This document shows, piece by piece, positions 35,949 to 45,953 of a DNA stretch of 64,000 bases. The stretch is taken from NCBI GenBank assembly GCA_015179025.1, contig WHUX01000006.1, positions 434,001 to 498,000 on the forward strand, in the 5' to 3' direction. The notes below the pieces were generated by a model. That model searched no databases. It saw only the letters and a list, made by a program, of their open reading frames with translations, and had not been told where the DNA came from. The DNA is from Terfezia claveryi. Lineage: Eukaryota; Ascomycota; Pezizomycetes; Pezizales; Pezizaceae. Within the stretch, counting starts at the first letter, position 1. The number at the start of each line of letters is the position of its first letter. Made by a program: the position numbers and the translations under genes.

Positions 35949-36602
35949 ATGAGCAGCCGTGATACTAACGCTTTGATCAGATCAATGGAGTCTCCAACCG
36001 ACCTTCTCGACCGTATCCGCAAAATTGATGCTGTTATCTCCATGATCGAGGCCGGTTCCCGAATAGATGCCCCAATCCCAATTCCGGTATACACCCTCGT
36101 ACAGTACTATTCCTTTACGGGTGCTGAGCGAGAGGCCTATCACACGCTTCAGCAAATGTTTTACGGGGAGATTGTGGTTCCAGGATTGGCTGCTACGATG
36201 CCGGGTCGGGGTGAGGATTCTATTGCTCCGAAGTCAATGTATATGGGGCTCTCGATTAGTACACCGATGGGGTCCCCGGTCGAGGGAAGGTGTGCACAGT
36301 CATGGCCTGAGTCTGGCGGGTTGAGCGATGCAGAGTCTGTTTGCTCTGAGGGGACTCTGGTGGAGCAACTGTCACCGACGGCGTCACCGACGGAGTATGA
36401 AGCATTTGCTAACTGGAAACCGTACTTGTCGTCTAGATCGAGGGCGTCAAGTGTATATGATGGGGAGGTTGCAGACTCTCACAGGCCTGAGGGGATAGTC
36501 TTGTCTGAGGAGACTCTGGTGGGACGCCCTGAGGAGACTCTGGTGGGACGACCGTTACCGGCAGAGTATGAAGAGCTTGCTAAGGGGAACCCGCATCTGT
36601 AA
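35949..36602 (+). CDS. Hypothetical protein, 217 aa, with a short internal duplication
   Basis: The single-exon ORF begins MSSRDTNALIRSMESPTDLL. A helical N-terminal ~80 residues (RIRKIDAVISMIEAGSRIDA, AEREAYHTLQQMF) is followed by a Ser/Pro/Glu-rich disordered C-terminus. A 24-bp unit is tandemly duplicated at 36507-36530 and 36531-36554, giving EETLVGRP twice. No family is recognised. The opposite-strand ORF over its 5' half is treated as a shadow. The helical start and acidic tail could suit a small adaptor protein, but that is a guess. Confidence 0.5.
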   Translation: MSSRDTNALIRSMESPTDLLDRIRKIDAVISMIEAGSRIDAPIPIPVYTLVQYYSFTGAEREAYHTLQQMFYGEIVVPGLAATMPGRGEDSIAPKSMYMGLSISTPMGSPVEGRCAQSWPESGGLSDAESVCSEGTLVEQLSPTASPTEYEAFANWKPYLSSRSRASSVYDGEVADSHRPEGIVLSEETLVGRPEETLVGRPLPAEYEELAKGNPHL

Positions 36603-37632
36603 GTGGATATCGAATGCCCCTCAAGGTGGTAGAGTATATGACAAGTGGAGTGATACGAAACGTCGAGGTTAAGAGCAAGGTTTTTTTCTATTGACTCTTG
36701 ATTTGAATATCGCGCAGAATGATAAGAATACACTATAGTAGAGAATACCACACTTTAATCTCTAGAGGTCCCACTTGAAAGCGGTTTTTACTTTATTATC
36801 TTGGTAAGCCAATAATCGGAAATAGTCCCCGAGCAATTATATATCCGTGTAGAAAAGGAGCAATAATAATAGTTGTGTTTATATTGTTTCAGCTAACCAA
36901 AAATTGTAAAACAAAGGGTCTAGAGCTCATTATCCGGGCCCTACTACCTAGAAGGACTGACTGATGGCCTACAAGTACTTACTCGACTATGATATATCTA
37001 CTTGAGTAGTGTGAGTTTAGATGATGGAATCTTTTAAATATATATAGTAAAGCTGGGGTCTTTGGAATAGTTATAGAGGTCGAGACTATATAGAGGTATC
37101 TGCCTTGGGGTCCTCGTGAAGATCCTTATCCATCGGCGTCTGGGAGGGAAGAGCTCCAACTTGGTAGATTCCGGGATCCCCACTGACGGGGCCTGATCTA
37201 TGATATGCTCTCGGCTTCAGACTGCGTTGGCCTTCAGAATGAAATCTCATGATGGGGCTAACGGTATTCTGTTGGGATACAGGTACGAACTGTAAGTAGG
37301 AGTCGCGGAGGCAGACATAACAATAACATCAGTCCGGTTTGCACAATCCCCTCCACAGCCTTAATATGTGCGGGGCATCATACAAAAGCATCATTCCGGG
37401 GGCAGTACTGGCGCTGCTGTGGCTCGGCAGCTGAATCAACAGCTTTTTGTTGGTGACGTGACGCACAGCCACTTGATGACGCTGCCCCGCTAATTGCAGC
37501 TTCGCCAAGGGCTCCAAGTAAACATTCACACAACTTTAATAGCTCGCAGACATTCCCTCCTGAGACTCGCTCGCATACTCTGCCCTGCCGGTCAGTACGA
37601 AGCTTCAATTTCATCCTGAACGCTAAGCTAAG
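36603..37632. other. Intergenic stretch upstream of the lipase-like gene
   Basis: No gene is supported. TATATATAG (37041) and ACTATATAGAG (37086) are TATA-like but more than 500 bp from the lipase ATG, so they would need a long leader or leader intron to matter. Confidence 0.35.
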
Positions 37633-40461
37633 ATGGACCATTCAGACGGGGCCCCCCCACCATACTCCTTCACCCCTCCCCCAACCCAACTCCGCCAGCA
37701 ACCTCCAACTGTCGTCACAAACCCGCTACCACGGGACTCCAGTGTCCCCCCACCTCTGCCCCCGAGAAGACCGTCATTTGCAACATCGAATACCCAGGGA
37801 AACTCGGCGTGGGCGCATTCATGGCAGATTTCGGTGTCGTCGCCAGGGGGAACGTATAACTACTCGTCAGGGATAAGCTACCCGCCGGCGTCTCCTCGAT
37901 CGGACGCATACAGCAGCCCGCACCAGTCCGACTCCATACCTACTGCTGCTCGACAGGTTCGGTTTGCCGATAACCAGCAAGCGGAATCAGAATGCTACCT
38001 GTACCCCGGGTCTTTCAGGGACCCGGTTGACCCCCGGGGCTTGCAGGAGAAAGCCGAGAAAGAAGAGCCTCCTGCATTGCCACCAAGAGAACCGGCTGCA
38101 ATAGCAACTAGAGGAGAGCACTTTGCCCAACCGGTAGCGGCGAGGCGAATGCGCCCACCCCTATCGAGATTGGACCCGGTTATGGGGACAGGGACAGGTA
38201 CCGAGGGTGTGGATATGGGGCCAGCAGTGTACAGGACAGGGGAGATAAGCCAAACGCATGACCCACGGACACTAACTACACAGTCAATCGTAACTATTCA
38301 ACCACCGCAGTTCCCACCTCAGTCGCAGCAACTCCACCTTATCAACCCGCAGTCCTCTTTATCATCGTTTGGACCGAAGAAACGAAAACTACTCTTGATT
38401 TACATTCACGGATTCCTCGGTTCCACTACTTCATTCAATCAATTCCCAAAGCACCTTCACACCCTCCTCGCATGCCTACTATCTACCTCATGTCCACAAT
38501 ATACCGTCCACACAAAAATCTACCCTCGATTCAAAACCCGCCATCCAATCGGAGAAGCTGCAGAGATGTTATCCGAGTGGCTATCAGAGTTCGAAGATGA
38601 AGACGAAGTACCTGGCAGAAAGGCACTCCGATATGCTGGTCAAGAGCCTCCGCAGGAGGAGACTGACGTCATTCTCCTGGGTCACAGCATGGGTGGTTTA
38701 CTTGCCGGCGAGATTGTTCTACTCCCTCGCCTTCATCCTACAGACAATGACCCCCGCAGATACCGACACCGGATTCTTGGGTTAGTTGGTTTTGATACGC
38801 CATTCCTGGGTATGCATCCTGGTGTGGTTGCTAGTGGGATCTCATCACTATTCCGCCCATCACCAAAGCCTGATAAGCGTAAAGAAACCACATCAATGTC
38901 GCCTACGGCCTACGAAGAAGGTCCGTCGGCGGAGGATTTGGTCCTACGCAAAAAACCGGAGCATTTTGATACCGGGCTAGCGCCAAGGAGTGATAGTGGG
39001 AATCGGGGTATCAGGAATTTCTTAACGAAGCATAGTGGGAATATCCCAGGTGCTACAATGCAATATGTCATGAGTCATATGGAGTTTGCGGCCTGTTTGG
39101 CAGAACCAATGGGTTTATCGACAAGATACCGCCGGCTCAGGGGTTTGGAAGATGGGAAGGAGCTATCAGCTCCAGGTGGGAATGCTGGGATTGGTGGATA
39201 TAGAGTTAGGTTTGTGAATTACTACACTGTTTGTTATGGGAGGGATAAGGAGAAGGAGAAGGAGAAGGAACAGGAGAAGGAGAGGGAGGAAGTGGCGATG
39301 GCTTGGGCAAAGATCAATATAGAGACGTCCCAAAACAAGGATATGAATGCCCCACAGTTGGCTTATCCTATCAGCAGCAACCAGCATAAGAGGGGGATGA
39401 GCGCTGCGTCTGTCAATACGGCTGACACTGTAGCCTCTGTCGCTAGTTCTAGTTATGCTACTGCTGATGAGAAACATCTCGATATCAACGGGATCTCCCC
39501 GCCGTCTACGCCGGGTGAAGGCACGCCTCGTAGTTCAACTTCGACGCCACCTCCGCTCCCGCCGCCACATATTATTCCTGTTGTCCCGAGGAATCAGGGA
39601 GATCAAATGCCGCCACTACCACAGTCACCGCAGCAACCAGAGGCGCCACAAGATCCATTAGCGATTTTGAATGCCCGATCTCAGCGTTACTCGCTCCCGC
39701 CGATACCCCCACGACCAGTCCCACCCCCTCTCCACGAGGACCTTTCGCACATTACAGATCAAAAATTGCAAAAGCTGCATATGAAGGAGAATAAGCAGCT
39801 GTGGAAAGAACATTGGCGCAGGGAGAAGGTCCATTCGAAATTAATCAAGGACCGGGAAAAGGTCCTACATAAACTTGATGGGAAAGTGGCTGAGTGTCCA
39901 AAGCCGACTCCTAGCAAGGAGAAGGATGTGAAGGGATGTGAGAAAGCGGAAAAGTTGAAGACGGAAAAGGAGAAGATGAAGAAGGAGAGAAAGGAGAGGA
40001 AGTTTTGCTTGGTTCCGAAGGAAGCGAAAGGGGGCGAGGGGTTGAGGGAGGACGTTGGCGGTGGTGAGGTGAGGGATGAAACTTGGGTGAAGGTGCCGAT
40101 GGGAAATGTAGATGAGGTGGGGGCGCATTGTGGGCTTTTTATGGCGGGGGCGGAGATTTTTGAGACGCCGAGGGCTGAGAAGCCTCAGGAAAAGGGGGCT
40201 GCCTGGGGTAGTAGTGATGTGTTTGTGGGTATGGATACTGGAAATGGGGGACAGAGTATGGATAGGCCGCAAGCGCTGCCAATGGATGGTGATGAGAGGA
40301 GGGAGTTGGAGGCTAAGAGGAGGCAGTATGAACGATTGGTGGGAGACTTAGCGGAGAGGATTGAGGGGTGGGTCAAGGAGCATGTTGGGGGCTTGCAGGC
40401 GATGGAGGTTGCGGGGCAGGGGTTGAGTCAGGGGTCGGTGGATCATAAATGGTTGGAATAA
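37633..40461 (+). CDS. Large DUF676-type lipase/serine hydrolase (942 aa)
   Basis: A single-exon ORF. Residues 1-250 are Pro/Ser-rich and disordered (PPPYSFTPPPT, PPPLPPRRPS). From ~255 an alpha/beta hydrolase begins with KKRKLLLIYIHGFLGSTTSF (oxyanion HGF). The nucleophile elbow ILLGHSMGGLLAGE puts the serine at about residue 352, and LGLVGFDTPFLGMHPG is typical of DUF676 proteins, where 'DTPFLG' follows the elbow. A likely catalytic His lies further on (MQYVMSHMEFAACL region), not proven. The C-terminal third is Lys/Glu-rich coiled coil (KEKEKEQEKEREE; EKLKTEKEKMKKERKERK), then GAHCGLFMAGAEIFE and a final helix. This long architecture occurs in fungal putative lipid hydrolases; substrate and location are unknown. 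No signal peptide. The frame is intact. Confidence 0.85.
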   Translation: MDHSDGAPPPYSFTPPPTQLRQQPPTVVTNPLPRDSSVPPPLPPRRPSFATSNTQGNSAWAHSWQISVSSPGGTYNYSSGISYPPASPRSDAYSSPHQSDSIPTAARQVRFADNQQAESECYLYPGSFRDPVDPRGLQEKAEKEEPPALPPREPAAIATRGEHFAQPVAARRMRPPLSRLDPVMGTGTGTEGVDMGPAVYRTGEISQTHDPRTLTTQSIVTIQPPQFPPQSQQLHLINPQSSLSSFGPKKRKLLLIYIHGFLGSTTSFNQFPKHLHTLLACLLSTSCPQYTVHTKIYPRFKTRHPIGEAAEMLSEWLSEFEDEDEVPGRKALRYAGQEPPQEETDVILLGHSMGGLLAGEIVLLPRLHPTDNDPRRYRHRILGLVGFDTPFLGMHPGVVASGISSLFRPSPKPDKRKETTSMSPTAYEEGPSAEDLVLRKKPEHFDTGLAPRSDSGNRGIRNFLTKHSGNIPGATMQYVMSHMEFAACLAEPMGLSTRYRRLRGLEDGKELSAPGGNAGIGGYRVRFVNYYTVCYGRDKEKEKEKEQEKEREEVAMAWAKINIETSQNKDMNAPQLAYPISSNQHKRGMSAASVNTADTVASVASSSYATADEKHLDINGISPPSTPGEGTPRSSTSTPPPLPPPHIIPVVPRNQGDQMPPLPQSPQQPEAPQDPLAILNARSQRYSLPPIPPRPVPPPLHEDLSHITDQKLQKLHMKENKQLWKEHWRREKVHSKLIKDREKVLHKLDGKVAECPKPTPSKEKDVKGCEKAEKLKTEKEKMKKERKERKFCLVPKEAKGGEGLREDVGGGEVRDETWVKVPMGNVDEVGAHCGLFMAGAEIFETPRAEKPQEKGAAWGSSDVFVGMDTGNGGQSMDRPQALPMDGDERRELEAKRRQYERLVGDLAERIEGWVKEHVGGLQAMEVAGQGLSQGSVDHKWLE

Positions 40462-41658
40462 AGTGGTTGTCGGGTCGGAAGGAGAGAATGAGGTTAATAT
40501 TTCTAAGCGTATGCGTATTTATTTTGGTATTGCTATTGCGGCTTTCACTTGACTTTGTTTATGGGGATAGACATAGTGGGAAGCAGTTTGTACTCTTGTG
40601 TTTGAAGTTTTGATACCTGTGTTTATGTTTTTGTGGTGCATATGTGTTTGGCCATTGTGGATGTGACAGTTCTTGATATCATGTCCCCATGATCGTTCCG
40701 ACTATGGGACGGGCCTGCGTGGGTTTGGAAATGCCTCGATAAATACTTTTGTGCAAGGCCTTATAATATAATTGATAGTGTTTCCGTCCCCGTACTGCTG
40801 GAATTGGTTGACGCAGAAATTTTAATTTTAATTTTTTAAAAAACATATTGATGGAGGGAGGAGTACCGGTAATGAACTACAAGCATGTAGATGGGGATGA
40901 TGAAAAAAAGGTTTCAACTATCACCTCTAGCAGTAAGTATAGAACGCCAGATTTGGGTGATTGTACTTTACACTAGGTACATGTATGTACTGTACATATG
41001 TACTGTAGTTATACGTGGGTTTCTATGGGCTTGAAATAATAGTCTTATTATCGGTTTTTACTTGACTTTCAATAAGGGTACGTTAGACCTTGCGGGGCAA
41101 TAGAATGATACCGACCAGGTGCCAACCGACTAGGTACCGAGTCTGGTTCCAAAATTGGTATAGTCTCGGTGAATTGGAAGGACGGTATTTATGCCGAATT
41201 GGCCAGCCAGACTACCCGCATTGAGTAGTCCCTTCCTCTCTGGGGCTAGCATACATCTATTGAAGGAGGTGACACAACCACCGGGACGAGAGCAGGCTCT
41301 ACGCACATTCACGCGTGCTTGTAATATCCAGTACCGTTGACTTATGTGTTACTCTGTAGTTAAGTGGTATTCTCTAGATTTCTCGCCCCGGGGGCGAGAC
41401 CTTCTGATCTCCGAGATAACTGATCTTGTCTCATCCCTCCTGTGCTCCAGTACCATGCAGTACCATGTTCCCCCTCATTTCCCCTCCTCTGTCTCCAATA
41501 TTGCCCCACTCTTCTCGAGCTTCAGGCTGTAAACCCCCACCGCCGGCCAGTGGTATTTAACCTTTCGGAAGTCACATTTCACCAAGGCAGGTCATCCCCA
41601 GGATTCTTGTGCGTCATACCAAATTCTGCCATTTCAGAATGAGAACACTACCGTGGGG
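40462..41658. other. Intergenic stretch
   Basis: Short A/T runs (40830-40845), palindromic TGTACTGTACATATGTACTG near 40986-41006, and a CCAGACTA motif at 41208-41215 that resembles MITE ends elsewhere in the window. No gene is supported. Confidence 0.35.
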
Positions 41659-43023
41659 CTACATGATGCAACAAGCAAACATTGACAGCGCTGTTCCCAC
41701 AATACCAATCACGACACCCCCCTGAGTTGCCCTGAGACTCCGATTTGCAAGTGAAAGAGCCTTCTTCCGGTCTAATTTCTCGTTCTCAGCTTGCAACACA
41801 TCAAGTTCATGCCTCCTCTCAGCCTGCAACACCTCAAGTTCATGCCTTCGAAGCTGAATGTCATACTGTAATCGAGCTTTAAGCCCCTCCAAATCTGGAT
41901 CATTCTTCCGATAATTTAGCCCTTCTAGATCCAGATCATTCCCCTGTGGCTTTAGGGTGACCATTGAACGATTCCGCTTTATTGGTGTGTGGGGGGCGTT
42001 AAGGCCAACAATTGGACCGACTGGTAATAGGTCTCTCTCGAGCTCCTCCCGGCGTTTGTTGTTGGCTGCGATCATCTTTTCAACCCTCTGAAGATCTTTC
42101 TGTAGCTGCTCGTCAAAATATATGTTGAGTTCTGTTGTCGGTTTTACAAATTCGTCTATCAACTCTTCATTCGCCGTCACACTCTCGGAGATTTCCTGTA
42201 ACTGTTTACGCAACTCTCTTGCATTTAGTGTGTTGTGATTTTTCACTGCCGCCGCCAGTTGCTTCTTCAAGTCATCAAGCTTCTGCTCCATATTCCTTTT
42301 CTCTTCATACAACTTCTTGTATAAGACTTTACCCGCATCCGTTTCATGAATATGACAATTTTCAGGCTCAGACATCTGGCGTTGGATCCGTAATGTCAGC
42401 CGTTTATTCTCCGCGGCGATGTGATTTACAATTTCCTCCACTGACGTTCTCCCGGCCGTTAATGCCTTCAAATGACTTCGACCCTGCTTCATGTCCCCCC
42501 AGAAATTCAATTGCGTCATGAGCTCCTTTTGTCGCTCTTTTGCACCGTCATAGTCATTGTCATCGATTTTATCCCACATTGTCGTCACCAATACCACACC
42601 ATGGTAATTTTCCTCGCCGACAAGACCTTTGAAGACGTTGAGGGCACGCAGGGAGCTGCCTTGGATACGATTGTCTATGATGTTGTGGAGGTAAACCACA
42701 CCACTAAGGCGAATATCATGTGTATGACATTTGAGTAGCCAAAAAGCAAGCTCGTGGAGAATATCCCCATCGGTGCGGTAGGTATCATTAAAACCCGGAG
42801 TATCGATGAGATGGACAGTTTTCCCGTATTTGTGATGGAAGGAAGCAACTGTCACACCAAGTGTACAACTCTCCAGTTGCGCAATCTGGGGTGGTGGAGT
42901 GGTATTCGTGGCCATAGAGACAAATGTAGATTTTCCGGACCCGGTCAGGCCCATCACGGCAATGAAAATGTCGTCGGCGCTGGGAAAGGACGTTAGATCA
43001 CCGGAAACGTGATGGGCGTTCAT
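41659..43023 (-). CDS. AIG1-like P-loop GTPase with coiled coil and C-terminal CaaX (CCIM), 454 aa
   Basis: A single-exon gene. G1/P-loop GLTGSGKST lies at residues 25-33, G3 LIDTPGFNDT at ~72-81, and the conserved VVYLHNI and VLVTTMWDKIDD blocks follow. This order is the fungal AIG1/septin-like GTPase pattern. A second half of heptad-rich coiled coil (KRNMEQKLDDLKKQLAAAV; RRHELEVLQAERRHELDVLQ) includes a duplicated RRHELxVLQAE unit. The last 20 residues are hydrophobic (GVVIGIVGTALSMFA) and end CCIM, which fits both a tail anchor and a CaaX farnesylation box. It probably hydrolyses GTP and acts on membranes. It faces away from the plus-strand paralogue at 43914, with about 890 bp between their starts. 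The frame is intact. Confidence 0.85.
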   Translation of the reverse strand: MNAHHVSGDLTSFPSADDIFIAVMGLTGSGKSTFVSMATNTTPPPQIAQLESCTLGVTVASFHHKYGKTVHLIDTPGFNDTYRTDGDILHELAFWLLKCHTHDIRLSGVVYLHNIIDNRIQGSSLRALNVFKGLVGEENYHGVVLVTTMWDKIDDNDYDGAKERQKELMTQLNFWGDMKQGRSHLKALTAGRTSVEEIVNHIAAENKRLTLRIQRQMSEPENCHIHETDAGKVLYKKLYEEKRNMEQKLDDLKKQLAAAVKNHNTLNARELRKQLQEISESVTANEELIDEFVKPTTELNIYFDEQLQKDLQRVEKMIAANNKRREELERDLLPVGPIVGLNAPHTPIKRNRSMVTLKPQGNDLDLEGLNYRKNDPDLEGLKARLQYDIQLRRHELEVLQAERRHELDVLQAENEKLDRKKALSLANRSLRATQGGVVIGIVGTALSMFACCIM

Positions 43024-43913
43024 CTGATTGGGCCTACCTTAAGCTTGCCATCTTTGCTCCGCCTCTCTACACTTGAACAGAGAAATATGAGTTGGCTATC
43101 TGAAGATCAAGCTTCAGGCTACCGGAGAGGAGGGGGAGTTCAAGGTTCTTTTGCCCGTCTAATGCTAAGTACACCTACCAGTACATATGCTCAAGGGGGG
43201 GCGTGTCTCATAGACCAGTGGAAACCTTCGATCTCCATAGCCGGTTCATGTGTAATACATCGCCACTGCCTGAACACCCCGATTGTCATACCCCGGTTCA
43301 ATCACTGTTTTCTGCGAGTCCTGGCCTTCGGTTCATTGGACAGCAACATATCAGCGGATTCGCCTCTGGATCAAGTAAAGTACATACATCTGAATATATC
43401 CATTATTTAGCTTTCCAATTGGACCCTGTCTTATCACCGTGGGCTGCTATTGGTGGTCATGCAACCTTTGCAATGCCGACCTCGTGATCGTCTGAATCCA
43501 TTTTGCTCTACTTTTCTTGCATCTTCAGCCTGCGGTTTCAGCTCAGCCGTGTGGGTCCTGGATGGTGGAACGTTTGGAAACAGACCGGCTCTGTTATGGG
43601 AAAAAAATTTGTCAGTTCAATATGCAAGCCACAGCCCAATTTCGAGTTCCCAGCCGTATCGGAGGATCCCGTCCCGCAAGCCTGAGGCTCCTAATTAACT
43701 GCCCCCCACTATGATCGCCATTTTACATTGCTTTTTATTGAGGAGAGCTGTTACATTTCATATTGTCTCCAGGCAATTGCAGAAAGCGGGCTTCAGCTGT
43801 GGACTCCAATTTTTGCTCAATCTTACGCAGACATCTCTAGATTTTCAAAGTGACACTGAGCACCTGGACAGCATTATCCTCGCCTCCATCAATTACCCGC
43901 GTTCTCGCACAGT
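43024..43913. other. Intergenic region between divergent GTPase genes
   Basis: Both flanking GTPases start away from this 890-bp region, so it should hold both promoters. Overlapping ORFs of 60-133 codons occur on the plus strand but none is recognised. No TATA box is obvious. Confidence 0.4.
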
Positions 43914-45485
43914 ATGACCAAGATTCCTATGCTTGCGTCTGCGTCAAGCAATATCGACATCGTAGACGCAAGACATCCGGAAGAAAACCCGCAACTAGAT
44001 GATATTATGGAAGCAACACCTCCAGGAGAAATTCCACAAACTCAGCCATTAGACCAAGTGCTTAACCAGGATATGCCCGTATATCCCTCCATTCCTTCTT
44101 CGCCTCCACCTCCCGCCATGTCATCGTCCCCAGGTTCCAGCTATGCCAATACACTCTCGTACCCTGACATTTCACAAGCCTCAAGAGTGCTCCGGTCACC
44201 ACCACCTGTTCCAGAACGCTCCATCGACAGTGTAAGAACTACGCCTGCAATCCTCCTCGCTGGCCTTACCGGCTCAGGGAAATCCACACTCATCTCCCAC
44301 CTCACTAACGCCCCCGTGAGGATTGGTCATGATCTCAGTTCCTGCACAAGAGAGATTACAACGTATCAAGTCAACATCTCGGGACAGGCTGTGCGCTTAA
44401 TTGATACCCCGGGATTCGATGATACAGATAGGTCTGATTCTGATATATTGAGCGTAATTGGTCTTACGCTTGCCAAGATTTATGAGGAACGGATTCCTTT
44501 ACTGGGAGTAGTGTATCTACATCGGATAAGTGACCCCAGGGTGGGCGGGGCTTCTAGAAAGAGCGTTAGGATCCTAGAGGGGATAGTTGGGCCGCAAGCG
44601 TTTGGGAGTGTGCTACTGGCAACGACGATGTGGGATAAAGTAACCCTCGCAGAAGGGGAGAAGAGAGAGAGGGAGCTAGTCTCTAACCCAGAATTCTTTG
44701 GGAAAATATACAACCGCGGTCAAACCCCTGGGGCAATGGTCCAGAGACATACTGGGACTCGAGATTCCGCACAGGGAATTATGAAAGATTTTATTTCCCG
44801 GCAACATAGCTTGGGGCAGATGCAGACGGTTCTACTGATCCAACATCAGTTAGTGGTTGAGAAGTTATCTCTGGAAGAGACTACCGCAGGAAAAATTGTG
44901 GATGATGGATTGAGACAGCAGCAAGCTAAGCAACAGGAAGAACTGAAAGAGTTGGAAGTGTCGTTGAAGGAGTGTAGGGATGGTTCGGTACTTTCTCAGT
45001 TGAAGGACGAACACCAAGCTCAGTTAGCGAGAGTGCAGGAGTTGAGTGTGTCTAGGCAGGCATTGAAGGGGAGCTATCAGCAGCTTGCGGAGCGACTTAT
45101 TCCCCCACTATCTGCGGAGATGGAAAATATCGCCAAAGAAGACAGCGTAGCCATATCTGAAATTATCGTACTAAAGGGGGAACTGAACAACCTTAGAAAC
45201 CAACTCCAGTCCGCGAAAGATAATCAGGTGGAGCAAGAGATTACACTGTTGGAGATGAAGGAGGAGCAGAGACATCAGAAGCATAAAACGCAGACGGAGC
45301 AACGTAAGTTGATGGCTTTACTAGAGAAGCAGTTAGCAGAGAAGCAAGAGCTGTTGGCAAAGAGGGAGAGGCGCGAGCAGAGGAGGTTGCAGAAGGCAGC
45401 GCGGAACGAGCATAGACATAGTAGGATTCAGCAGCATCCATCATGGTTGACGTGGTTTGCTGGGCCGGGGTATTCTATCTGTTGA
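43914..45485 (+). CDS. AIG1-like P-loop GTPase with Pro-rich N-terminus and long coiled coil (523 aa)
   Basis: Single exon. The first ~105 residues are disordered and Pro/Ser-rich (SIPSSPPPPAMSSSPGSSYA). The GTPase domain then has G1 GLTGSGKSTLISHL, G3 LIDTPGFDDTDRSDSD, LGVVYLHRISDPRVGG and VLLATTMWDKV. The family 'TTAGKIVDDGL' motif introduces about 230 residues of coiled coil (QQQAKQQEELKELEVSLKEC; LMALLEKQLAEKQELLAKRE) and a basic stretch. The protein ends WLTWFAGPGYSIC. Unlike the other three genes in the cluster it has no CaaX box, although a Cys is the final residue and aromatic residues lie close to it. A nearby ATG at 43932 is an alternative start. Function is inferred from the fold only. 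Confidence 0.83.
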   Translation: MTKIPMLASASSNIDIVDARHPEENPQLDDIMEATPPGEIPQTQPLDQVLNQDMPVYPSIPSSPPPPAMSSSPGSSYANTLSYPDISQASRVLRSPPPVPERSIDSVRTTPAILLAGLTGSGKSTLISHLTNAPVRIGHDLSSCTREITTYQVNISGQAVRLIDTPGFDDTDRSDSDILSVIGLTLAKIYEERIPLLGVVYLHRISDPRVGGASRKSVRILEGIVGPQAFGSVLLATTMWDKVTLAEGEKRERELVSNPEFFGKIYNRGQTPGAMVQRHTGTRDSAQGIMKDFISRQHSLGQMQTVLLIQHQLVVEKLSLEETTAGKIVDDGLRQQQAKQQEELKELEVSLKECRDGSVLSQLKDEHQAQLARVQELSVSRQALKGSYQQLAERLIPPLSAEMENIAKEDSVAISEIIVLKGELNNLRNQLQSAKDNQVEQEITLLEMKEEQRHQKHKTQTEQRKLMALLEKQLAEKQELLAKRERREQRRLQKAARNEHRHSRIQQHPSWLTWFAGPGYSIC

Positions 45486-45953
45486 TAATGGTGCTTTGTT
45501 TGGAAGGCGGGTAGTATCGACTAGTAGCTATATGAGATGAAACTTTTCCCTTGAAGAGGAAGGAGTATATTAAGATTTGCACTTGTGCTCACTTATTCCA
45601 AGGAGACTAGTAGCTGGCTCTGTGAAGCGAAGATGAAGTTTGTGAAAATATCACAATTGATGGGGTATTAATTTTTTATTACAATGGGGGGATCCCAAAG
45701 CAGGGCATATGTTTGCTCAGCCTACACGTCGGAGCTGATATCTCAAAAGAATACATATATATTTCCGCCAAACAACGCTCCGTCGAGTGTAACTCTCTAT
45801 ACTCATGAAGACTGAGCTGACTTCATGGGTGGGACAGCCCGCTTCTAAACTTGGTAAGTTCGCGGCTGGGACGGTCACTTCATGAAGCTACAATGGTTCG
45901 CAATGCATTTCATTTATTCCTAATGGCTTCTACAGCATCTGTTTCGCTCGAAT

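Noticed and set aside
35618..36094. 158-codon minus-strand ORF opposite the 217-aa hypothetical protein
   Set aside because: It overlaps the better plus-strand ORF, has no recognisable domain and reads like a shadow frame.
40830..40850. Retroelement tail from the A/T run downstream of the lipase gene
   Set aside because: Short mixed TTTTAATTTTTTAAAA sequence with no conserved 3' block; probably a normal 3' flank.
43203..43714. Several 60-130 codon plus-strand ORFs between GTPase genes
   Set aside because: Overlapping frames with no domain; the region is better explained as a shared divergent promoter.
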